NCBI RefSeq assembly: GCF_011075055.1
Contig: NC_058138.1
Coordinates: 5,910,001-5,974,000 of the forward strand
Origin: Mangifera indica
Taxonomy: Eukaryota; Streptophyta; Magnoliopsida; Sapindales; Anacardiaceae
Length of the DNA: 64,000 nucleotides
Direction: 5' to 3'
Part shown: in pieces, positions 44,884-57,590 of the stretch
How positions within the stretch are numbered: position 1 is the stretch's first letter
Layout of the letters: every line of letters starts with the position of its first letter
The notes under the pieces: generated by a model
The model's database searches: none
What the model was told of the DNA's origin: nothing
What the model saw: the letters and a program-made list of their open reading frames with translations, nothing else
Program-made: the position numbers and the translations under genes

Positions 44884-47800
44884 ATTGTGGTTGATCTACA
44901 TATTCATTAAAAAAAAGTTTAATTAATAACTTATTTTCTTGGAAAATTTTAATTTTTTCTGAAAATTTTAATTTTTTCCTGTTTCCTCTGAATTTAGTCA
45001 TACGTAAGATTAATAGTAATGAAAAATCAGTCAACTCATTAAGCTTTCCAATAATAAGATAGACCATGCACCTATTAAATATATTTCTAATAAAAAATAA
45101 AATTATATTTTTGGTTTTCGCAACTTAGATTACTTCAACGCAAAAAAAAAAAACATAAAAATAAAAGAGATGCTATGATTCACATAATATGCAATTCAAA
45201 TGTGTGACTCATATTAGATAGCGTCTATAGATAATTTGATTCAAAATTACGCTGATTTTTTGTTTAACAGAATTGTTCCGTAAGAGAATTGTCCAAATTC
45301 AATTGATCATTCTTTTTATTTTCTAGATTTTGGTTCAAGCAAAAATAGACATTAAGAATCACATATTTAAAACAAGAGATTTGTACTTTATTCTCTAAGC
45401 AAAGGAATTTTAACTCTAATATTGGAAGTGCACCATTCTTGTTATCATCTCGCAAGCCCAAATATCTCCAAGTCAAATTTTCACAATATTCTATCACCAA
45501 CCTTTTTAACATCGGGAATTCTGAAGCATGTATTCCTGATAGAAAATTGTAAGTTTTGGTAGTCTTTTGAGCACCAATTCGGTTACTTGTGGAGAGATAG
45601 AATTAACAACAACTTATGCTCCTTCTTCTTCAACAATCTTTTCTAAAACCTTACAATCTATTATCTCTAGGCGTTGAAGTTGTTTGAGGCTTTTGGCTAT
45701 GGAAACACATATGTCATCTCTCCAACTTCAATCGTTTCAAATTTTGAGAGGAAGTTGAAATTCGGTTGTCCCAAATCTTTTCCAAACTAATATTGTACAA
45801 AACTAACATCCTAAAATTGGTAAAAACAACTTGCAACCAAAGTTAATTATTGTTTCAATATATGTATGAACTTATATGAGAAGAAACTTAAAAAAATAAT
45901 TTAATAAAATCAATTTGATAGAAATTATGTTATTATATGGACATTCAAGAGAAGGACTTGGCAGTGAAATTGAATTGAAAATTCAAATCACTAGAAAAAA
46001 AAAAAAAGAATTGCAAAAAGCGGTTTAAAGTTATAGTCAATCAAACCTTTTCATTGAACAGAGGCATGATTTCATTGGACTGCAAATGAAATTTTGAATC
46101 CTCAACATAGTCCTCATCATTTGAAAATTCAGCTAATTGTAAGAGTTCAACATTCTTGAATCCATGTAATTCTTCTAGTGACCTAATAGAATTAAATTGA
46201 ACTTCCAACATCCTCAAAAGCTCATGTTCCCATAATGCTTAAGTTTGCCATATTCTCGAAATATTTTCCAAAAATCTCCTATTGGTATTTTGTACCTTTT
46301 AAGCTCTTTGGCAAATAAGTTTTTAGGTAGCGCCTTGTTATCTCTAACATCCAATTCTATACTCGTGAGATTAGAAAAAAGTTTTAACTCCTTGAGTACT
46401 TCAACCTTCCACTGAATAGGGCATCCCTTTATATGAAATTTTTTCAATTGCAATAATTTTGATATCACATTTGGTACGATAACTTGCAATTGTATACAAT
46501 TGCTTAAATCTAATAACCTCAGTTCTGTCAGTTAACCTATTTCTATAGGTAACTCCTTAATAATTGAATGTTGCAAGCTAAGGACTTCTAATTTCTTTAG
46601 CTTTCCAATAATAGCAACATCTTTGATTGTGCTATCATCTAAACATAGTGTTTCAAGGTCTTTCAAAAGATGAAAGGATGACAACAATGACGGTTGGTGC
46701 AATCCAACTAAATTTAAAACTCTGAGCTTTGGCATCACAATGAAGAAATTCTGTGGGATTTTGACATGAGAGTTGGACATATAGAAATATTCAAGAGCTG
46801 GACAATCCAAATCCTTAGGCTGAGGTTGACTAATAATAATACTACTACCACGTAAAGAGATTTTTGTGCATATATTGAGTTTATTTTTATCCTTCCATTC
46901 TCGTTCAATGCCATTTTTTGATGTAAATACATGGTGATGAACTTATGCTATTGGTATAGCAACAACACGAATAGCATCATGCATAGCAAATTGTTCGCTT
47001 CTAAACCTGTCAAGTAACAAACTAGCATCTTTCAGGTTACAAACCAATTTATCCAATCTATTTCATGCATCTTTCATTGTCAAATTAACTCCTTCAAGTA
47101 TATCCAAACACACAACATATTTGAATAAGTCTGAAACGGAAGTATTATTTTCCATTAGACTAGAAATTAAAAACGTTTTCTTGAGTTCTTCATCCCTTAA
47201 ATCATTGTAACTTAAGGCCATCTTTATGTATTCCTTTTCTAGGAATCCCATGGACGTTGTTGGTGAAGGAGCTCTCAATTCTCACAATGCCACTTTCCAG
47301 TCAGATGGATGACTCTTGTTTTTTAATGCTTTTGCAATGCTACAAATGACGATGGGCAACTCTGTGCAGTCCTTGCATACATCATTCAATAGAGAATTCA
47401 ATTCAGGTGTTTGAATAACATCACCTGCAAATAGAGCTAGGGTTATACTAATTGCATGTGTATTTACATGCATACTCTACATATCTGAAAATAAGAAAAG
47501 TTTAAAATAAGATTATACTAATTCCACCTTATAATTAATGTCAAATGACAAACAAAAAACAAATTACTAAGTCAACAATAGGAGATACCTCTAAACTTAA
47601 AATATATATGTTAAACAATTAAAATTGTGAAAATTCTATAAGGTTATAAAAATTAATAAATCTGGACGTTATAAAAATTGGGCAAACCAAGAAAACATAT
47701 AAATGAAAATTCTATAACAAGATTACCAACCGTCTTCCTGAATAGGTTCCAAGCTTCTTCTTCTTCTAAAACGCCCATCTGAAAATTATTTGTGAAACCC

Positions 47801-48616
47801 ATCTTCTCCAATACATCTAAATTTCTTGTCTTGAACTTTAGTTTCTTCTCCAATACATCTGGAACTCCTTTCCTTTCTGGAGGAGTGGATAATCATATAA
47901 ATAATTATCACTCAAAATAATTATAAGAAAGCTCAAACATTATCACTCAAAATAATCATAAGAAAACTCAAAATAATCATAACAAAAACAATGTCCTCAA
48001 ACAAATTATCCTTCTTTGCTTTCCTTCCAGCTTCCTGCACAAGAGTAGTCTTCCCAAGACCACCCATCCCATAAACACCAATCATGTACACATTCTCATC
48101 ATTTAATGCATCCCATACATTCTTCACCATAGAGGTTCTTGCTTCGAATGCCAAATGATCTTCATTAGATCTAAGCCAGATATCTTGTGGAATAGTAGGA
48201 AAGGAAACTTGATCGAACTCCCTTTTTTTCTGGAGGAGTGGATCAATATCCTCCCGCTTTAATTTGAAAGCTTTCTTGCTCTGTTTGTAGTTGGACCACA
48301 ATCCTTTGAAGCATTGAGCGTTATTTGCTTTCTCTTGAATCAACTGTTCTGCTTCTGTAATTGTCTTCTCCACATCCTTCTGCCAGTCCTTAACATTCTG
48401 TTTGATGACTTCCACATTTCTTTCAGCAGCAGTAACCTTAAGCTGGACTTCGTCTCTTGTATTTTTCAACTGCTCAACTTGTTTTTCCAGATTTTTGAAA
48501 TTGGTATTGTAGTTGTACAAATACTTGAATTGACGCCAAATCGGAGCAGCCAACCACTTGCCAACTTCAAGGACAGGACTCAACACACCCCCGAAACTCC
48601 CGGCAACATCAACCAT

Positions 48617-49590
48617 TTTTTTTTTAAAAAACTTTTTTTAAGTTTGAAAAACAGAAGAGAAGTGAAGCAAATGAAAATAACTAAAACACAGATAATAACA
48701 GGACAACTAAGGTGCAAAATCAAATAGATTAAGTAAGGGAAATAGGTGAAATAAAGAAGATTTGAGGGTAAACAAGAGACCAAGGGAACTAGTTTCAGAG
48801 AGGTTTGTGAGTGGAAGTATTTTTGAGTGGTTTCTGAATGATTAAGAGAGAACAAAACTGAAGACGATGAAGATAGATTACAATGAACACGATTCAATTG
48901 CTTTTAACTTTGCTGAGAACAACTTTCTCCATATATATATATATTAAGAATGAAATAAATAAGTGAATCTACCTGACTTTATGGGTAAATTTGTAATATG
49001 ATAATCTAAGATACATTTATATATATATACATATATACATACATACGATGACATTTTAGTGACCATGGCGACTTTGTCCGTATTGATCCAGACATAAAAT
49101 ATTTTAAGAGGTATTTATTTAAATTTTAATAACATAATATTAGGATTTGGATGTGGTGATTTTGGCTACTTAAAGTTATTCATACAGACCAAATGGGGCT
49201 TGCAAGGAAATAGATGTGATGTGCAAAGGAATTTCAGAAAATAAAATATATCAGATTGTTGATGCATTAGCCAATCCTGAAATTTTCTTACAAAAAAAGC
49301 TATAATCCCATGTCCCCCATTGGTCAACACTTAAAATACTTCCTTCATTAAATTAATCTCAAAAACCAAATATGTATAAAAGATGATTAGTTATGTATCA
49401 TTATAATTTTAACATTTATCCCAGTGTCAAACTAACTCTACTGAAATTCTTATCTAGTGTCTGACAGGCTACACCCTAAGTGTTACATGGGCAAGCAGTG
49501 GATATTGGGTAGTTAAACACTCCTTTTGAGCTCAGAGGCGTTGACCTCTATAACCCTCTACCTCCTAATTGGGAATGACTATTTCTCAAT
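48617..49590. other. 5' flank of the NBS-LRR relic and intergenic DNA
   Basis: A run of T/A precedes the ATG. TA-rich microsatellite runs lie at about 48933-48946 and 49018-49050. ORFs at 48314-48727 (+) and 48580-48897 (-) are shadows or low-complexity. From about 49450 the text is unrelated to the neighbours and unrecognised. Confidence 0.4.
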
Positions 49591-49990
49591 AGTTCATGGT
49601 GCTGTTAGAACTCCAAATGCAAGGCCTGATTTAAGAGTGGAAATTAGTTTTTGACATTGGTTGAATCTTCAATAAAAAGGCAATAGCTTTGGTTACTTTG
49701 CAGAGAAGCATATGACACAAATTAAAGAATTATATAAAGAAAACATCCAAATGTAATTAACTAAACATAGAAAATGTTCTGGTGCAAGCTATGCTTATTC
49801 TCCTATGATCAAATCAAACTATGAAGTTATCAAGATGAGTCATGCGAATATTGCACAATGTTGTAAAGATCTTCCAAGTAGAATTCTTAAGCATATGTTG
49901 AATCAAGGAGTCCTTATTCATCTCATTTTTAGGTATTCTCAAAATAATCGAATTTATTAATTCATCCCTCTATAACATTAGTTTATCTGT
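49590..49990 (+). pseudogene. Third copy of the NYN-gene 3' tail
   Basis: Matches 35650-36030 and 59330-59650: ggtgctgttagaactcc.., then FGYFAEKHMTQIKELYKEN followed by a stop, then the conserved 3' stretch to about 49990. An insertion of about 30 bp splits the open part. No NYN or OST-HTH sequence precedes it, so it is an isolated fragment left between the duplicates. Confidence 0.65.
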
Positions 49991-50580
49991 TGTTCTTAAA
50001 ACACCATTCTTTTTATTATTATTTTCTTTCATAATAATTTATATACTGTCAGTGTCTTAAACAAAGTTAATTCGATTTGAATTAGTGTTTGGTTTGATTT
50101 GAACCGAATTTAATTTGATTGGAGATGTGAGAAAAAGGGTTCAAACAAGAAAAAGGGTTTAAACAAAAAAATGAATCAAATTATTCAAAAATTATGATTT
50201 AGCTTAGATTAGATTGAAGAATAGCTCGGTTTAATTTGAAATTTAAAATAAATAGTTTAAGAGAAATGAATTTTTTTCTAGTACATGAGAAATAACGGAA
50301 AGTGAGACTCTTTTTTTTATGAGGAAATAAGAAATATTGAAACCCAATTTTTTCTCAAAGAAAATGAGAACCCGAAATTTGGGGAAAGAAAGTTGAAATA
50401 AAGAAAGTGAAAAAGAGAAAGAATTCCATGAAATCCAATTGATTTGAGAATATTTGTTAAAGAAAAAGAGGAAGGTAGAATATTGTTGACTTATTGAGCT
50501 CAGAATAAAGAATAAAGTAGGTAGATTATTTAAACAAACGCATTTTCCAAGCACCAGAATAAAGTAGCTGAAACTTGGAA
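49991..50580. other. Noncoding, with one copy of a dispersed repeat of about 65 bp
   Basis: gaataaagtaggtagattatttaaacaaacgcattttccaa at about 50505-50550 recurs near 51310-51360 and 52812-52856. The 136-residue minus-strand frame at 50243-50653 is Phe/Ser-rich low-complexity and straddles the Mutator-like element edge, so I do not accept it. Confidence 0.5.
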
Positions 50581-51255
50581 GGCCAAAGGAGTTCTTCTCA
50601 CCCAAGGTTTGTTGAAATCTCAAATTAGTACCTACTAAATATTGAAAACTCAATTTCTCACCTGGTTAAAATTAACATCATCCATATAATGTTAAACATT
50701 ATATTTTTTATATTTTCCCACCGTCACATAGTTCCACGGTTTCATTTTGAACCAAGTGGTTGGTGATTTGCTTGTGAAGCTTGCCATGGCAGCCCCAATG
50801 CCTCTCTCAGCCACCACTTCCAAGCCAACCATGGCAGCCACCATGCCTACCATAACCCCAGCTTCCGAACCACCTGAGGCGTCCACCGAGCCTCCAGAAA
50901 ATTTATGCAAAACCGGAGAGAAAGATGGGCAATAACAGGATGGAACAGTTGCAGCGTCGATGGGCAACAGAAACTGGTGAACAAGTCGGGCAGATGAAAC
51001 CAATGTCCATCTAGAGTTGAGAGAATTTTTAGAAAACCGAAGGGGAATAAGTTTTAAAAAAATTGTTAATTTTTTGTAAGAAGGTGAATAAAAATTTTTA
51101 TTTATTTTAATATTATTAATTAAACCATAGATTTGTTCTTAAAATTAACTCATTTTGTTAATTTTAATACCTATAGATGGAATTTGATATTTAATATTTG
51201 ACAATTATTGATTTAAAATTTCATCAAACCTTGGGTGAGAATAAACCTTTTGGCC
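50581..51255. mobile_element. Non-autonomous Mutator-like element, copy 3
   Basis: 675 bp with GGCC at both ends (left ggccaaaggagttcttctca; right ..gagaataaaccttttggcc). Flanked by aacttggaa (50572-50580) and aacttgaaa (51256-51264), a 9-bp duplication with one mismatch. The interior (about 50735-51010) is GC-rich with overlapping open frames on both strands (one Ala/Thr/Pro-rich) unlike the interiors of the other two copies. It could be captured host sequence. Confidence 0.88.
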
Positions 51256-51264
51256 AACTTGAAA

Positions 51265-53400
51265 TGACTCTATAACCATGGATAGACAGAATATATTTGA
51301 CTTATTGACCTCAAAATAAGGTAGGTAAATTATTTAGACAAATTTAAATACATGCATTTTCCAACCAGCAGAATTAACTCATGAATTATAACCTTTTTTT
51401 TATAATAAGAAAGCTTTATTTGAGCTGGGATATTTTTTGGGACAGAAGTTACCAATACCAAACAACTGAAATCTTAGATTTAATACCAAAAAATTTTAAT
51501 CTATATTCTTTTATTTGAAATCTCCTCTATTGCCCTCTCCAGATAGTTACTTCTAATTTCAATTAACTCAAAGTTTTATAAAATTCAATTAATTTGACAA
51601 TAAAACTCACCACCATGTGAATAAAATATTTTCAGTGGTATTTGAAAGGAAAGATAAGGGAGAAGAATAATGAAGATAAAGAAAGTAGAAACCTACCAAT
51701 AGAGATAAAGGGAGAATATGTGCTTGGACCATTTCATTAATAGAGTTTCATCATCCCAATTGATCCAATTCCTTTATAATTAAAGTGAGAGAAGAAAATT
51801 GAACATACAAGAGATAAAGTAGGTTATGTGTTTGGAGTTACATCACCGTAATTGATCTCATTTATTTATATTTTCTAGTCGAGTTGAAATCCGTTATTTA
51901 AACATTAAAATCAAATTATTTTGTTATAGAGTCAGTTACTGTGCTTTCATTTGTTTAGACTAATTAGTTCAGTTTTAAAGGAAAAATTTGACTTAAATAA
52001 AATTTTTTAATTAAAAAAATCAATTTAATTTTAAAGAGACTGTCTAACTTAAAAAAAGATTTTTTGTTAAAACATTATATAATTTTTAGATCGACAAAAA
52101 TAAAAATTTACTGTTAATAAATCAATAGTGAATAATTATTTTTTTATAATATTATGAGTTATTTATCTATATAAATTGTTGTTTATTACAATTACAAGAG
52201 ATTTGAACTTTGTTTTTCAATCAAACATACTATGAAATGAAGATCGTATATGCCATTTTTGTGAGTTGTAAAAGATTGTTTATTTATACAATACAAATAA
52301 AACTATAAAAAGAGAAAAATCTATGCAATCATTATAATTAAGGTTAATCACTATAACTATGACTAAGATATTAATCTCTACAATTGAGGTTCAACTATTA
52401 TGATAAGATTAATCATTACAATTAAGGATTAGCTATTATCAATCATGCAATAATTAAAAATATTATCTTATTGAGTATTAAATAATTATATTTTTCTGCT
52501 TTGATTTTTATTTTATTAGATTTTTTTGTTAATATAATTATCTATAAATTATGAGAGTTAAAGCGAAGGAGAAAGCGAAAGTGTTATAATATGTGATGAA
52601 TTTTCCCATCATAGAAGGGATGTATACCTAACTTCATTTAATGTGAGCATTCAAACTTGTCGTGAGGCATGGGGAATTCCTTATAAAGCACCCCACCCCA
52701 TTGCAATGTACAGATATTCCTCCTTTATTGCACACCATTCACTTGCTTATTCTACTTCTCTTCTCACTTTCATTTCTTTGCCTTTATATAAATATTTATG
52801 ACATTATTGACCTTAGAATAAAGTAGTAGATTATTTAGACAAACGCATTTTCCAAGCAACGGTGAGTATCTCTTCAAATAAATATTACAATAATTGAAAT
52901 CAGATGATATTTTAAAGTATACTGCTATGTAATATAGATATGGAGCTGTTGAAGGAAGTGCAAAATAAAAGGAAATATCATAGAAACTGAAATATCTCAA
53001 CTAGGAAGGTGAAAAGATCTTCACTTGTTTGCTACGGAAGGAAAATAAGAAATTTCATACATAAGGTTATGAATAAATTCTTTTACTGAATTTATCGCCT
53101 CAAATTAAAAAGTTTACATGTGTTCTTTGTTGGATTGATGTCATATAAGAATCAGTCAAAATAATTTAAAATTAAATATAAATTAATAAAATTTAATAAT
53201 TAATTTAAAAAAATTAATTTATTAATAAAAGACCTAATCGACTTGTTAAGAGCCCAATATGACACAACCTTCAAAAAAGCAGCTTGTGTCATGAGTCTTA
53301 GTGTTTACACAAGTTAACCTAACCCACAAGACTCATTATTATACGATCCTTGACCCAATCTACAAGTATAATGAATTGCACCAAAGTTAGCTCAACCAAG
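51265..53400. other. Noncoding stretch with promoter-like segment
   Basis: AT-rich. About 51640-51760 matches 20000-20110. At about 52600-52760 a less AT-rich segment has a TATA-like cttataaagcacc (about 52681-52693) and pyrimidine-rich leader, as expected for a plant promoter, but no gene follows. Dispersed repeat copies lie near 51310 and 52812. Confidence 0.4.
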
Positions 53401-54080
53401 CCCAGTACGATCAAATGTTTTAATTTTGATTTCAATCGAACATATTGAAATTTCAAATTTTTTTTATTAAAATGATTTTTTATTGAAAAAACTAAATTAT
53501 TACTTTTTTTTATTAAATGCATCGAATTAATCATCTTAACTAAATTCACAAAACAACATTAAAAAGGCAACTATCCATTAGACATTATCAAGTGATTGAC
53601 GATTAAATATTTCATTTATTTGCCGATCACTATTGAGTTTGGTTTAATTAAAATTTAAAATTTAAAAATTAACAGACCACAAATAGAGGTTGAAAACCCT
53701 ACTAAACACGAAAAATTAATACAATTACTATCAATCATGATCCAAATAAATTATGTCATTTATATGCCACATTATCAAGTAAAAAATTATTCCCAAGCTC
53801 CCTATTATTTAGGGGTGGACTAGGCTGAGTCAACTCAAACTTGAATAAAAGTCAACTTAACATTGAGTTTGATTTATTTGATTAATGATGAGTTTGTTGG
53901 AAAAATTGTAAAAAAATGAAAAATAATGGTTATCGGATATCAAGAAGAAGAATCTTTGGACAAAAAAAAAAAAACAAACCCTTTGAGGAAGATAAAAAGT
54001 TACCAAATAAGATGAATAGGTTAACAAGTCGATTAAGTCAACCTAGCTTGCCTCAATTGTGAGCTAGCATTGCCCCTGCT
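53401..54080. repeat. Spacer upstream of PPR-B, shared with other spacers
   Basis: About 53515-53660 matches 20340-20465. About 53645-53830 matches 59975-60165 and part of 36330-36760 (caaataaattatgt..catattatcaag). It is the boundary zone of the duplicated segment. Confidence 0.5.
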
Positions 54081-54084
54081 AAAG

Positions 54085-54458
54085 TTCAACTCAATTGGGC
54101 CGAACATCAGGCGGAGCAAGAGCTGCCTCAGAACGAGTTCAATGCCCTAATATTAAGTAAAAATAATTAATGATATAAATGTCGCTATATAAATTTTATA
54201 GGAGTAGAGATGCAGCCTATAAAAGTCCAATGGGCCAATTCCCCTGCTTCAACCCAAAACTTACCCGAATGACAGCAACAAAAACAAAATCGCAAACAAT
54301 TCACAAGCAATACACTAAATTTCCGGATTCAATCTCAATCACTTTTGGGTCAGTGATTAAGCTGCCTGCTTATTTCAGGTTTTAATTTTCTTTTCTTTTT
54401 GTTTAGGGTGTTGTTTGAGTGATACCAAATAGTCTTAACTTGTTCATGAGCGCCTTCA
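54085..54458 (+). promoter_or_regulatory. Promoter/5' UTR segment, copy 3 (PPR-B)
   Basis: Contains the Site II palindrome as gtccaatgggcc (54225-54236), about 225 bp before the PPR-B ATG at 54459, preceded by a TATA-like ctatataaat (about 54185). It is the best-placed of the four copies because its gene follows. Confidence 0.6.
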
Positions 54459-56545
54459 ATGGTCATTAAGCTTTCATCTTCAACATTTCCAAGCAAAATC
54501 CTCAAATGGGTTAATTTAACTGCCTGTATTTCTTCACTTTCGTGTGCTAGTACACTCCAAGTTACTGATTATGAAGCACAAATTCAATTTCTAAGGAATA
54601 AGCTATACCGGGATAATCCTATCCGGGTTTTGGATAGCACTGGCGACTTGAACTCCGCTGTGGAGACATTTAAATGAGTATCTCTCCAAAAAGGGTTTCA
54701 ACACACTGCTGATACATATGGTAAGATAAGTTTGAAGCTGGGTTTAGCTGGAAATGTTGAACAAATGGAGTAGGGGTTTTGTCAAAATATGATGAAAGAT
54801 AAGTGCCCAAATGCAAGAGAAGCTCTTATTTCATTAGTTGAATTGTTTGCTAAACATAATAGGTTGAATGAAGCAATAAGGGTTCTTGTAAGTATGATTT
54901 TGGGTGGTTTTAAGCCCCTCAGTTGATGTATTTAATGTTTGGTTAAGTGCTATTGTGAAGAAGAAGAGAAGTTTTGACGATGTGGTGTTTATTTATAAGG
55001 AGATGGTAAAAGCAGGAGTTTTGCCAAATGTTGTTACTTTGAACTGTTTGTTGGAGGTTTTATTTGAAAATAGTAGGACTGAGTCTGCTTTGGATCAGTT
55101 TAGGAGAATGCACAACAAAGGGTTTAGTCCTAATAGTAGGAATTTTGAGATAATATTAAAATGTCTTATTTTAAGCAATCAAGTGGATGATTTGGTTATC
55201 ATTTTAGCCAAGATGTTTAATGCTGGATTTGAGCTGGAATTAAGTTTCTATACCTGTATAATACCACTGTTTTGTAGGGAAATTAAACGAGAGGAGGGAA
55301 TCCAACTGTTAAGGTTGATGAGAGCTTCAAATCTTTTGCCGGATGAGTTGATTAGATGTATGTGTGAGAACCATAGATTAGATGATGTGAATAATCTTCT
55401 TGAAGAGATGATAGAAAATGGTAGAACACTCTTTGTTGATGTGCTTGTTGATCTAGTAGCAGGACTTTATGCAATAGGAAAATTCGATGTGGCTATGAAT
55501 CTCTTGGAAGACAAATGTGGTTACATAACTTCTCCATGCAACACCATGCTTGAAGGTCATTGCAATGCTGGTCAATTTTTTCTGGCGAAAAGTATCTTTG
55601 ACAAAATGGCTGAGAGAAACGTAAATATTCTAATCAGATGGCTTTGCGAGAATATGGAAATAAAGGAAAGCGAATGAACTTCTTAGTAGAATGATTATAA
55701 TTTCCATAGTTCCCAACTCTGTCACATACTCAGCTCTTGTTGTAGGCAACTGTCGATTGAGAAAGTATGAGGATGCTCTGCCGGTGTTCCATCGGGGTTG
55801 TATCGAAAATTGGGTTTTGGATTCTATATCTTATTAGGAGTTAGTGGAAGGTCTTTGCCAGGCAGGAAGATCATGGAGGCTGCTGAAGTATTTCATTAAA
55901 TGTCGAAGAATGGATTCTCCCTCCATCCTTCATCTTACAATATGCTGATAGGCAGCATGTGTGGCATGAGACAAGTGGATAAAGCAATTAGGCTACAGGG
56001 TTTGGCTTACAGTTCTGATACTTCTTATACTACTTTAACTGACACTACAATCAAGCATGGATTTGTCAAAATTAAAAATGGCTAAAGGACTAATGGTATT
56101 TCTCTCCCAAATGTTGGTGGACGGTTGTGCTCTTGTTGTGCTGTGTGTTCTTTGGCTAGCCAATCTCACTTGCACATGGTTGTAAGCAGGATTGATAAAC
56201 TAGTTTCTTATAGTGATATTTTGGATTCATCTATTTATAACATACTAATCAATAGCTTCTGGAAAGAGGGTCTAAAAAGTTAGGCTTCCCATTTATTGGA
56301 TCTGATGTTAGAAAAAGGTTGGGTACCAGATGCTACAACTCATGGACTGTTGGTTGGGTCTTTCATCAAAAGAGATACAGATGGTGAAACATTTACATAT
56401 GAGGATTCCATGCAAGATGGTGTTAGCAACATTCTCTCTGAGGGATTGGGAAATACATGACAAGTTCCCATAGTTGACAATGAAACTGTAATTAGAAAGT
56501 ATCTAAATCACCCTGGTGGAAAACTCACCATGATGGGATGTAAGC
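54459..56545 (+). pseudogene. PPR-B: P-class pentatricopeptide-repeat pseudogene
   Basis: ATG at 54459: MVIKLSSSTFPSKILKWVNL resembles a mitochondrial targeting presequence (basic, Ser-rich, no acidic residues). A stop replaces Trp at 54675, then LAGNVEQME, a stop, and FCQNMMKDKCPNAREALISL. A one-base insertion precedes the 257-codon frame 54904-55677, which holds about seven repeats (VFIYKEMVKAGVLPNVVTL, MHNKGFSPNSRNFEIILK, LRLMRASNLLPDELIRCMC). Later repeats include SKNGFSLHPSSYNMLIGS (55900-56085) and LLDLMLEKGWVPDATTHGL (about 56290). P-class PPR proteins bind organellar transcripts to stabilise or process them. It is better kept than PPR-A but still has at least five lesions. Confidence 0.82.
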
Positions 56546-57590
56546 TTCTTTGGGATCTAATTTTTCAGTTTTGGTCAAGTTGCATGAGAAATCAGTCTAT
56601 CATGGCATTTGATTTTAAACATGCCAGATTAGTTGTTATTTACCCAGCCATCTTATAATCTGTGACATGATGCCCCTGCATTGTAAATTCCAAAAGAAGA
56701 ATTTATTTGTTGAAATCTTTGTAAATGTTGTGGCATCATAAGCTTTTTGGTCCACTGTATTTTTGTTTAGTGCTTGTGCTTTGCTCTTTTCATTATTTCC
56801 TGTCAGTTTAATTGTTATTATGGTGCAATATGCACTCTGGAATTCTCCTTGTTCTGTTTAGTCATATTTGATATGATATTAATGAAGTTAGTGCTAGGGT
56901 ATTTAATTTGACTCAAGCCAATTTCTGAAAAATGATCCTGTGGTCCATTAACATTATTGTCGTATGGTTTAGAACTGTTTTTATATATTGGATAAATATC
57001 AAAGAAAAAAATTTTCAATCCTCTCCCAATATAAATATCAAAGAAAAAAATTTTCAATCCGCTCCCAATGCAGAAGCTTAACATTACTTATTTTACTTTC
57101 ACAGATATCAAGCAGTGCCCTCATAAGTTTGAATTGGTTATCAACTTGTCCATCAGACTATTTGGAATCAGCAAAGGATGTAGGTCCGAGGGAAGACTGG
57201 AATTGCAACCTTCAAGGCAGTGATTGTTGACCATTATTTAGCAGCTGAAGTTCATTTTTCAACAATAAGATTGTTGTTGAACTCTATCCAACCACAGTTG
57301 CTATAGAAGCAATTTTCATCAAGTTCTAGTCATTGACGGAAACTTTTACTGGTAACTTGGTTGAAGAGTGACAAGAGTTAGTAAAAGTTTTCTTCGGCTG
57401 AAATTCTCACTAAGGAAATGGAAATTGAAATGATAGATTCAAGATACAAATTGGTGTAATTTACTTGATTGTTCAAATGGGCGTATATATGTGACTTGCC
57501 TTGTCTCTCCTCATATTAATTCCCATCTTTGTCCTTGAATCTGATAGACTGCCTAATTTGTATTATAGTCTGGGTTTCAGATTTTCAGGA
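56546..57590 (+). other. PPR-B 3' flank and spacer to NYN-B
   Basis: Aligns with 29896-30309 plus 33222-33930; it lacks MITE 1 and copia-B. Contains a near-perfect tandem repeat of about 37 bp at 56993-57065 (aaatatcaaagaaaaaaattttcaat twice), absent from the other duplicate, which explains the repetitive frames there. Confidence 0.55.

Larger units (their letters stand above)
41656..48616 (-). pseudogene. CC-NBS-LRR disease-resistance gene relic (RPS2/At4g27190-type)
   Basis: ATG at 48616 opens 227 codons: an N-terminal coiled coil (residues about 35-95, YNTNFKNLEKQVEQLKNTRD), a linker, then a perfect P-loop GVYGMGGLGKTTLV near residue 190. Just after it the frame runs into a repeated ttatgattattttgagt motif and stops. 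Kinase-2 and RNBS-A are absent. The RNBS-B edge (TRNLDVLEKMGF) and LEEEEAWNLFRKTVG resume near 47850. The GLPL motif reads ELPIVI (47390-47350), and the MHD motif survives as FAMHDAIR (about 46990). LRRs follow from 46810 (LRVLNLVGLHQPSLLSSFHL) through several exons to 41656. Such proteins detect pathogen effectors. Stops at 47280, 47060, 46930 and 46530 and the missing kinase-2 make this a pseudogene. Confidence 0.85.

Noticed and set aside
48314..48897. 137-residue plus-strand and 105-residue minus-strand ORFs at the NBS-LRR start
   Set aside because: The first is antisense to the well-supported coiled-coil/NBS coding sequence; the second is low-complexity promoter DNA.
50243..50653. 136-residue Phe/Ser-rich minus-strand ORF
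   Set aside because: Low-complexity translation of A/G-rich DNA that crosses the edge of a Mutator-like element; the PSI-type resemblance is absent.
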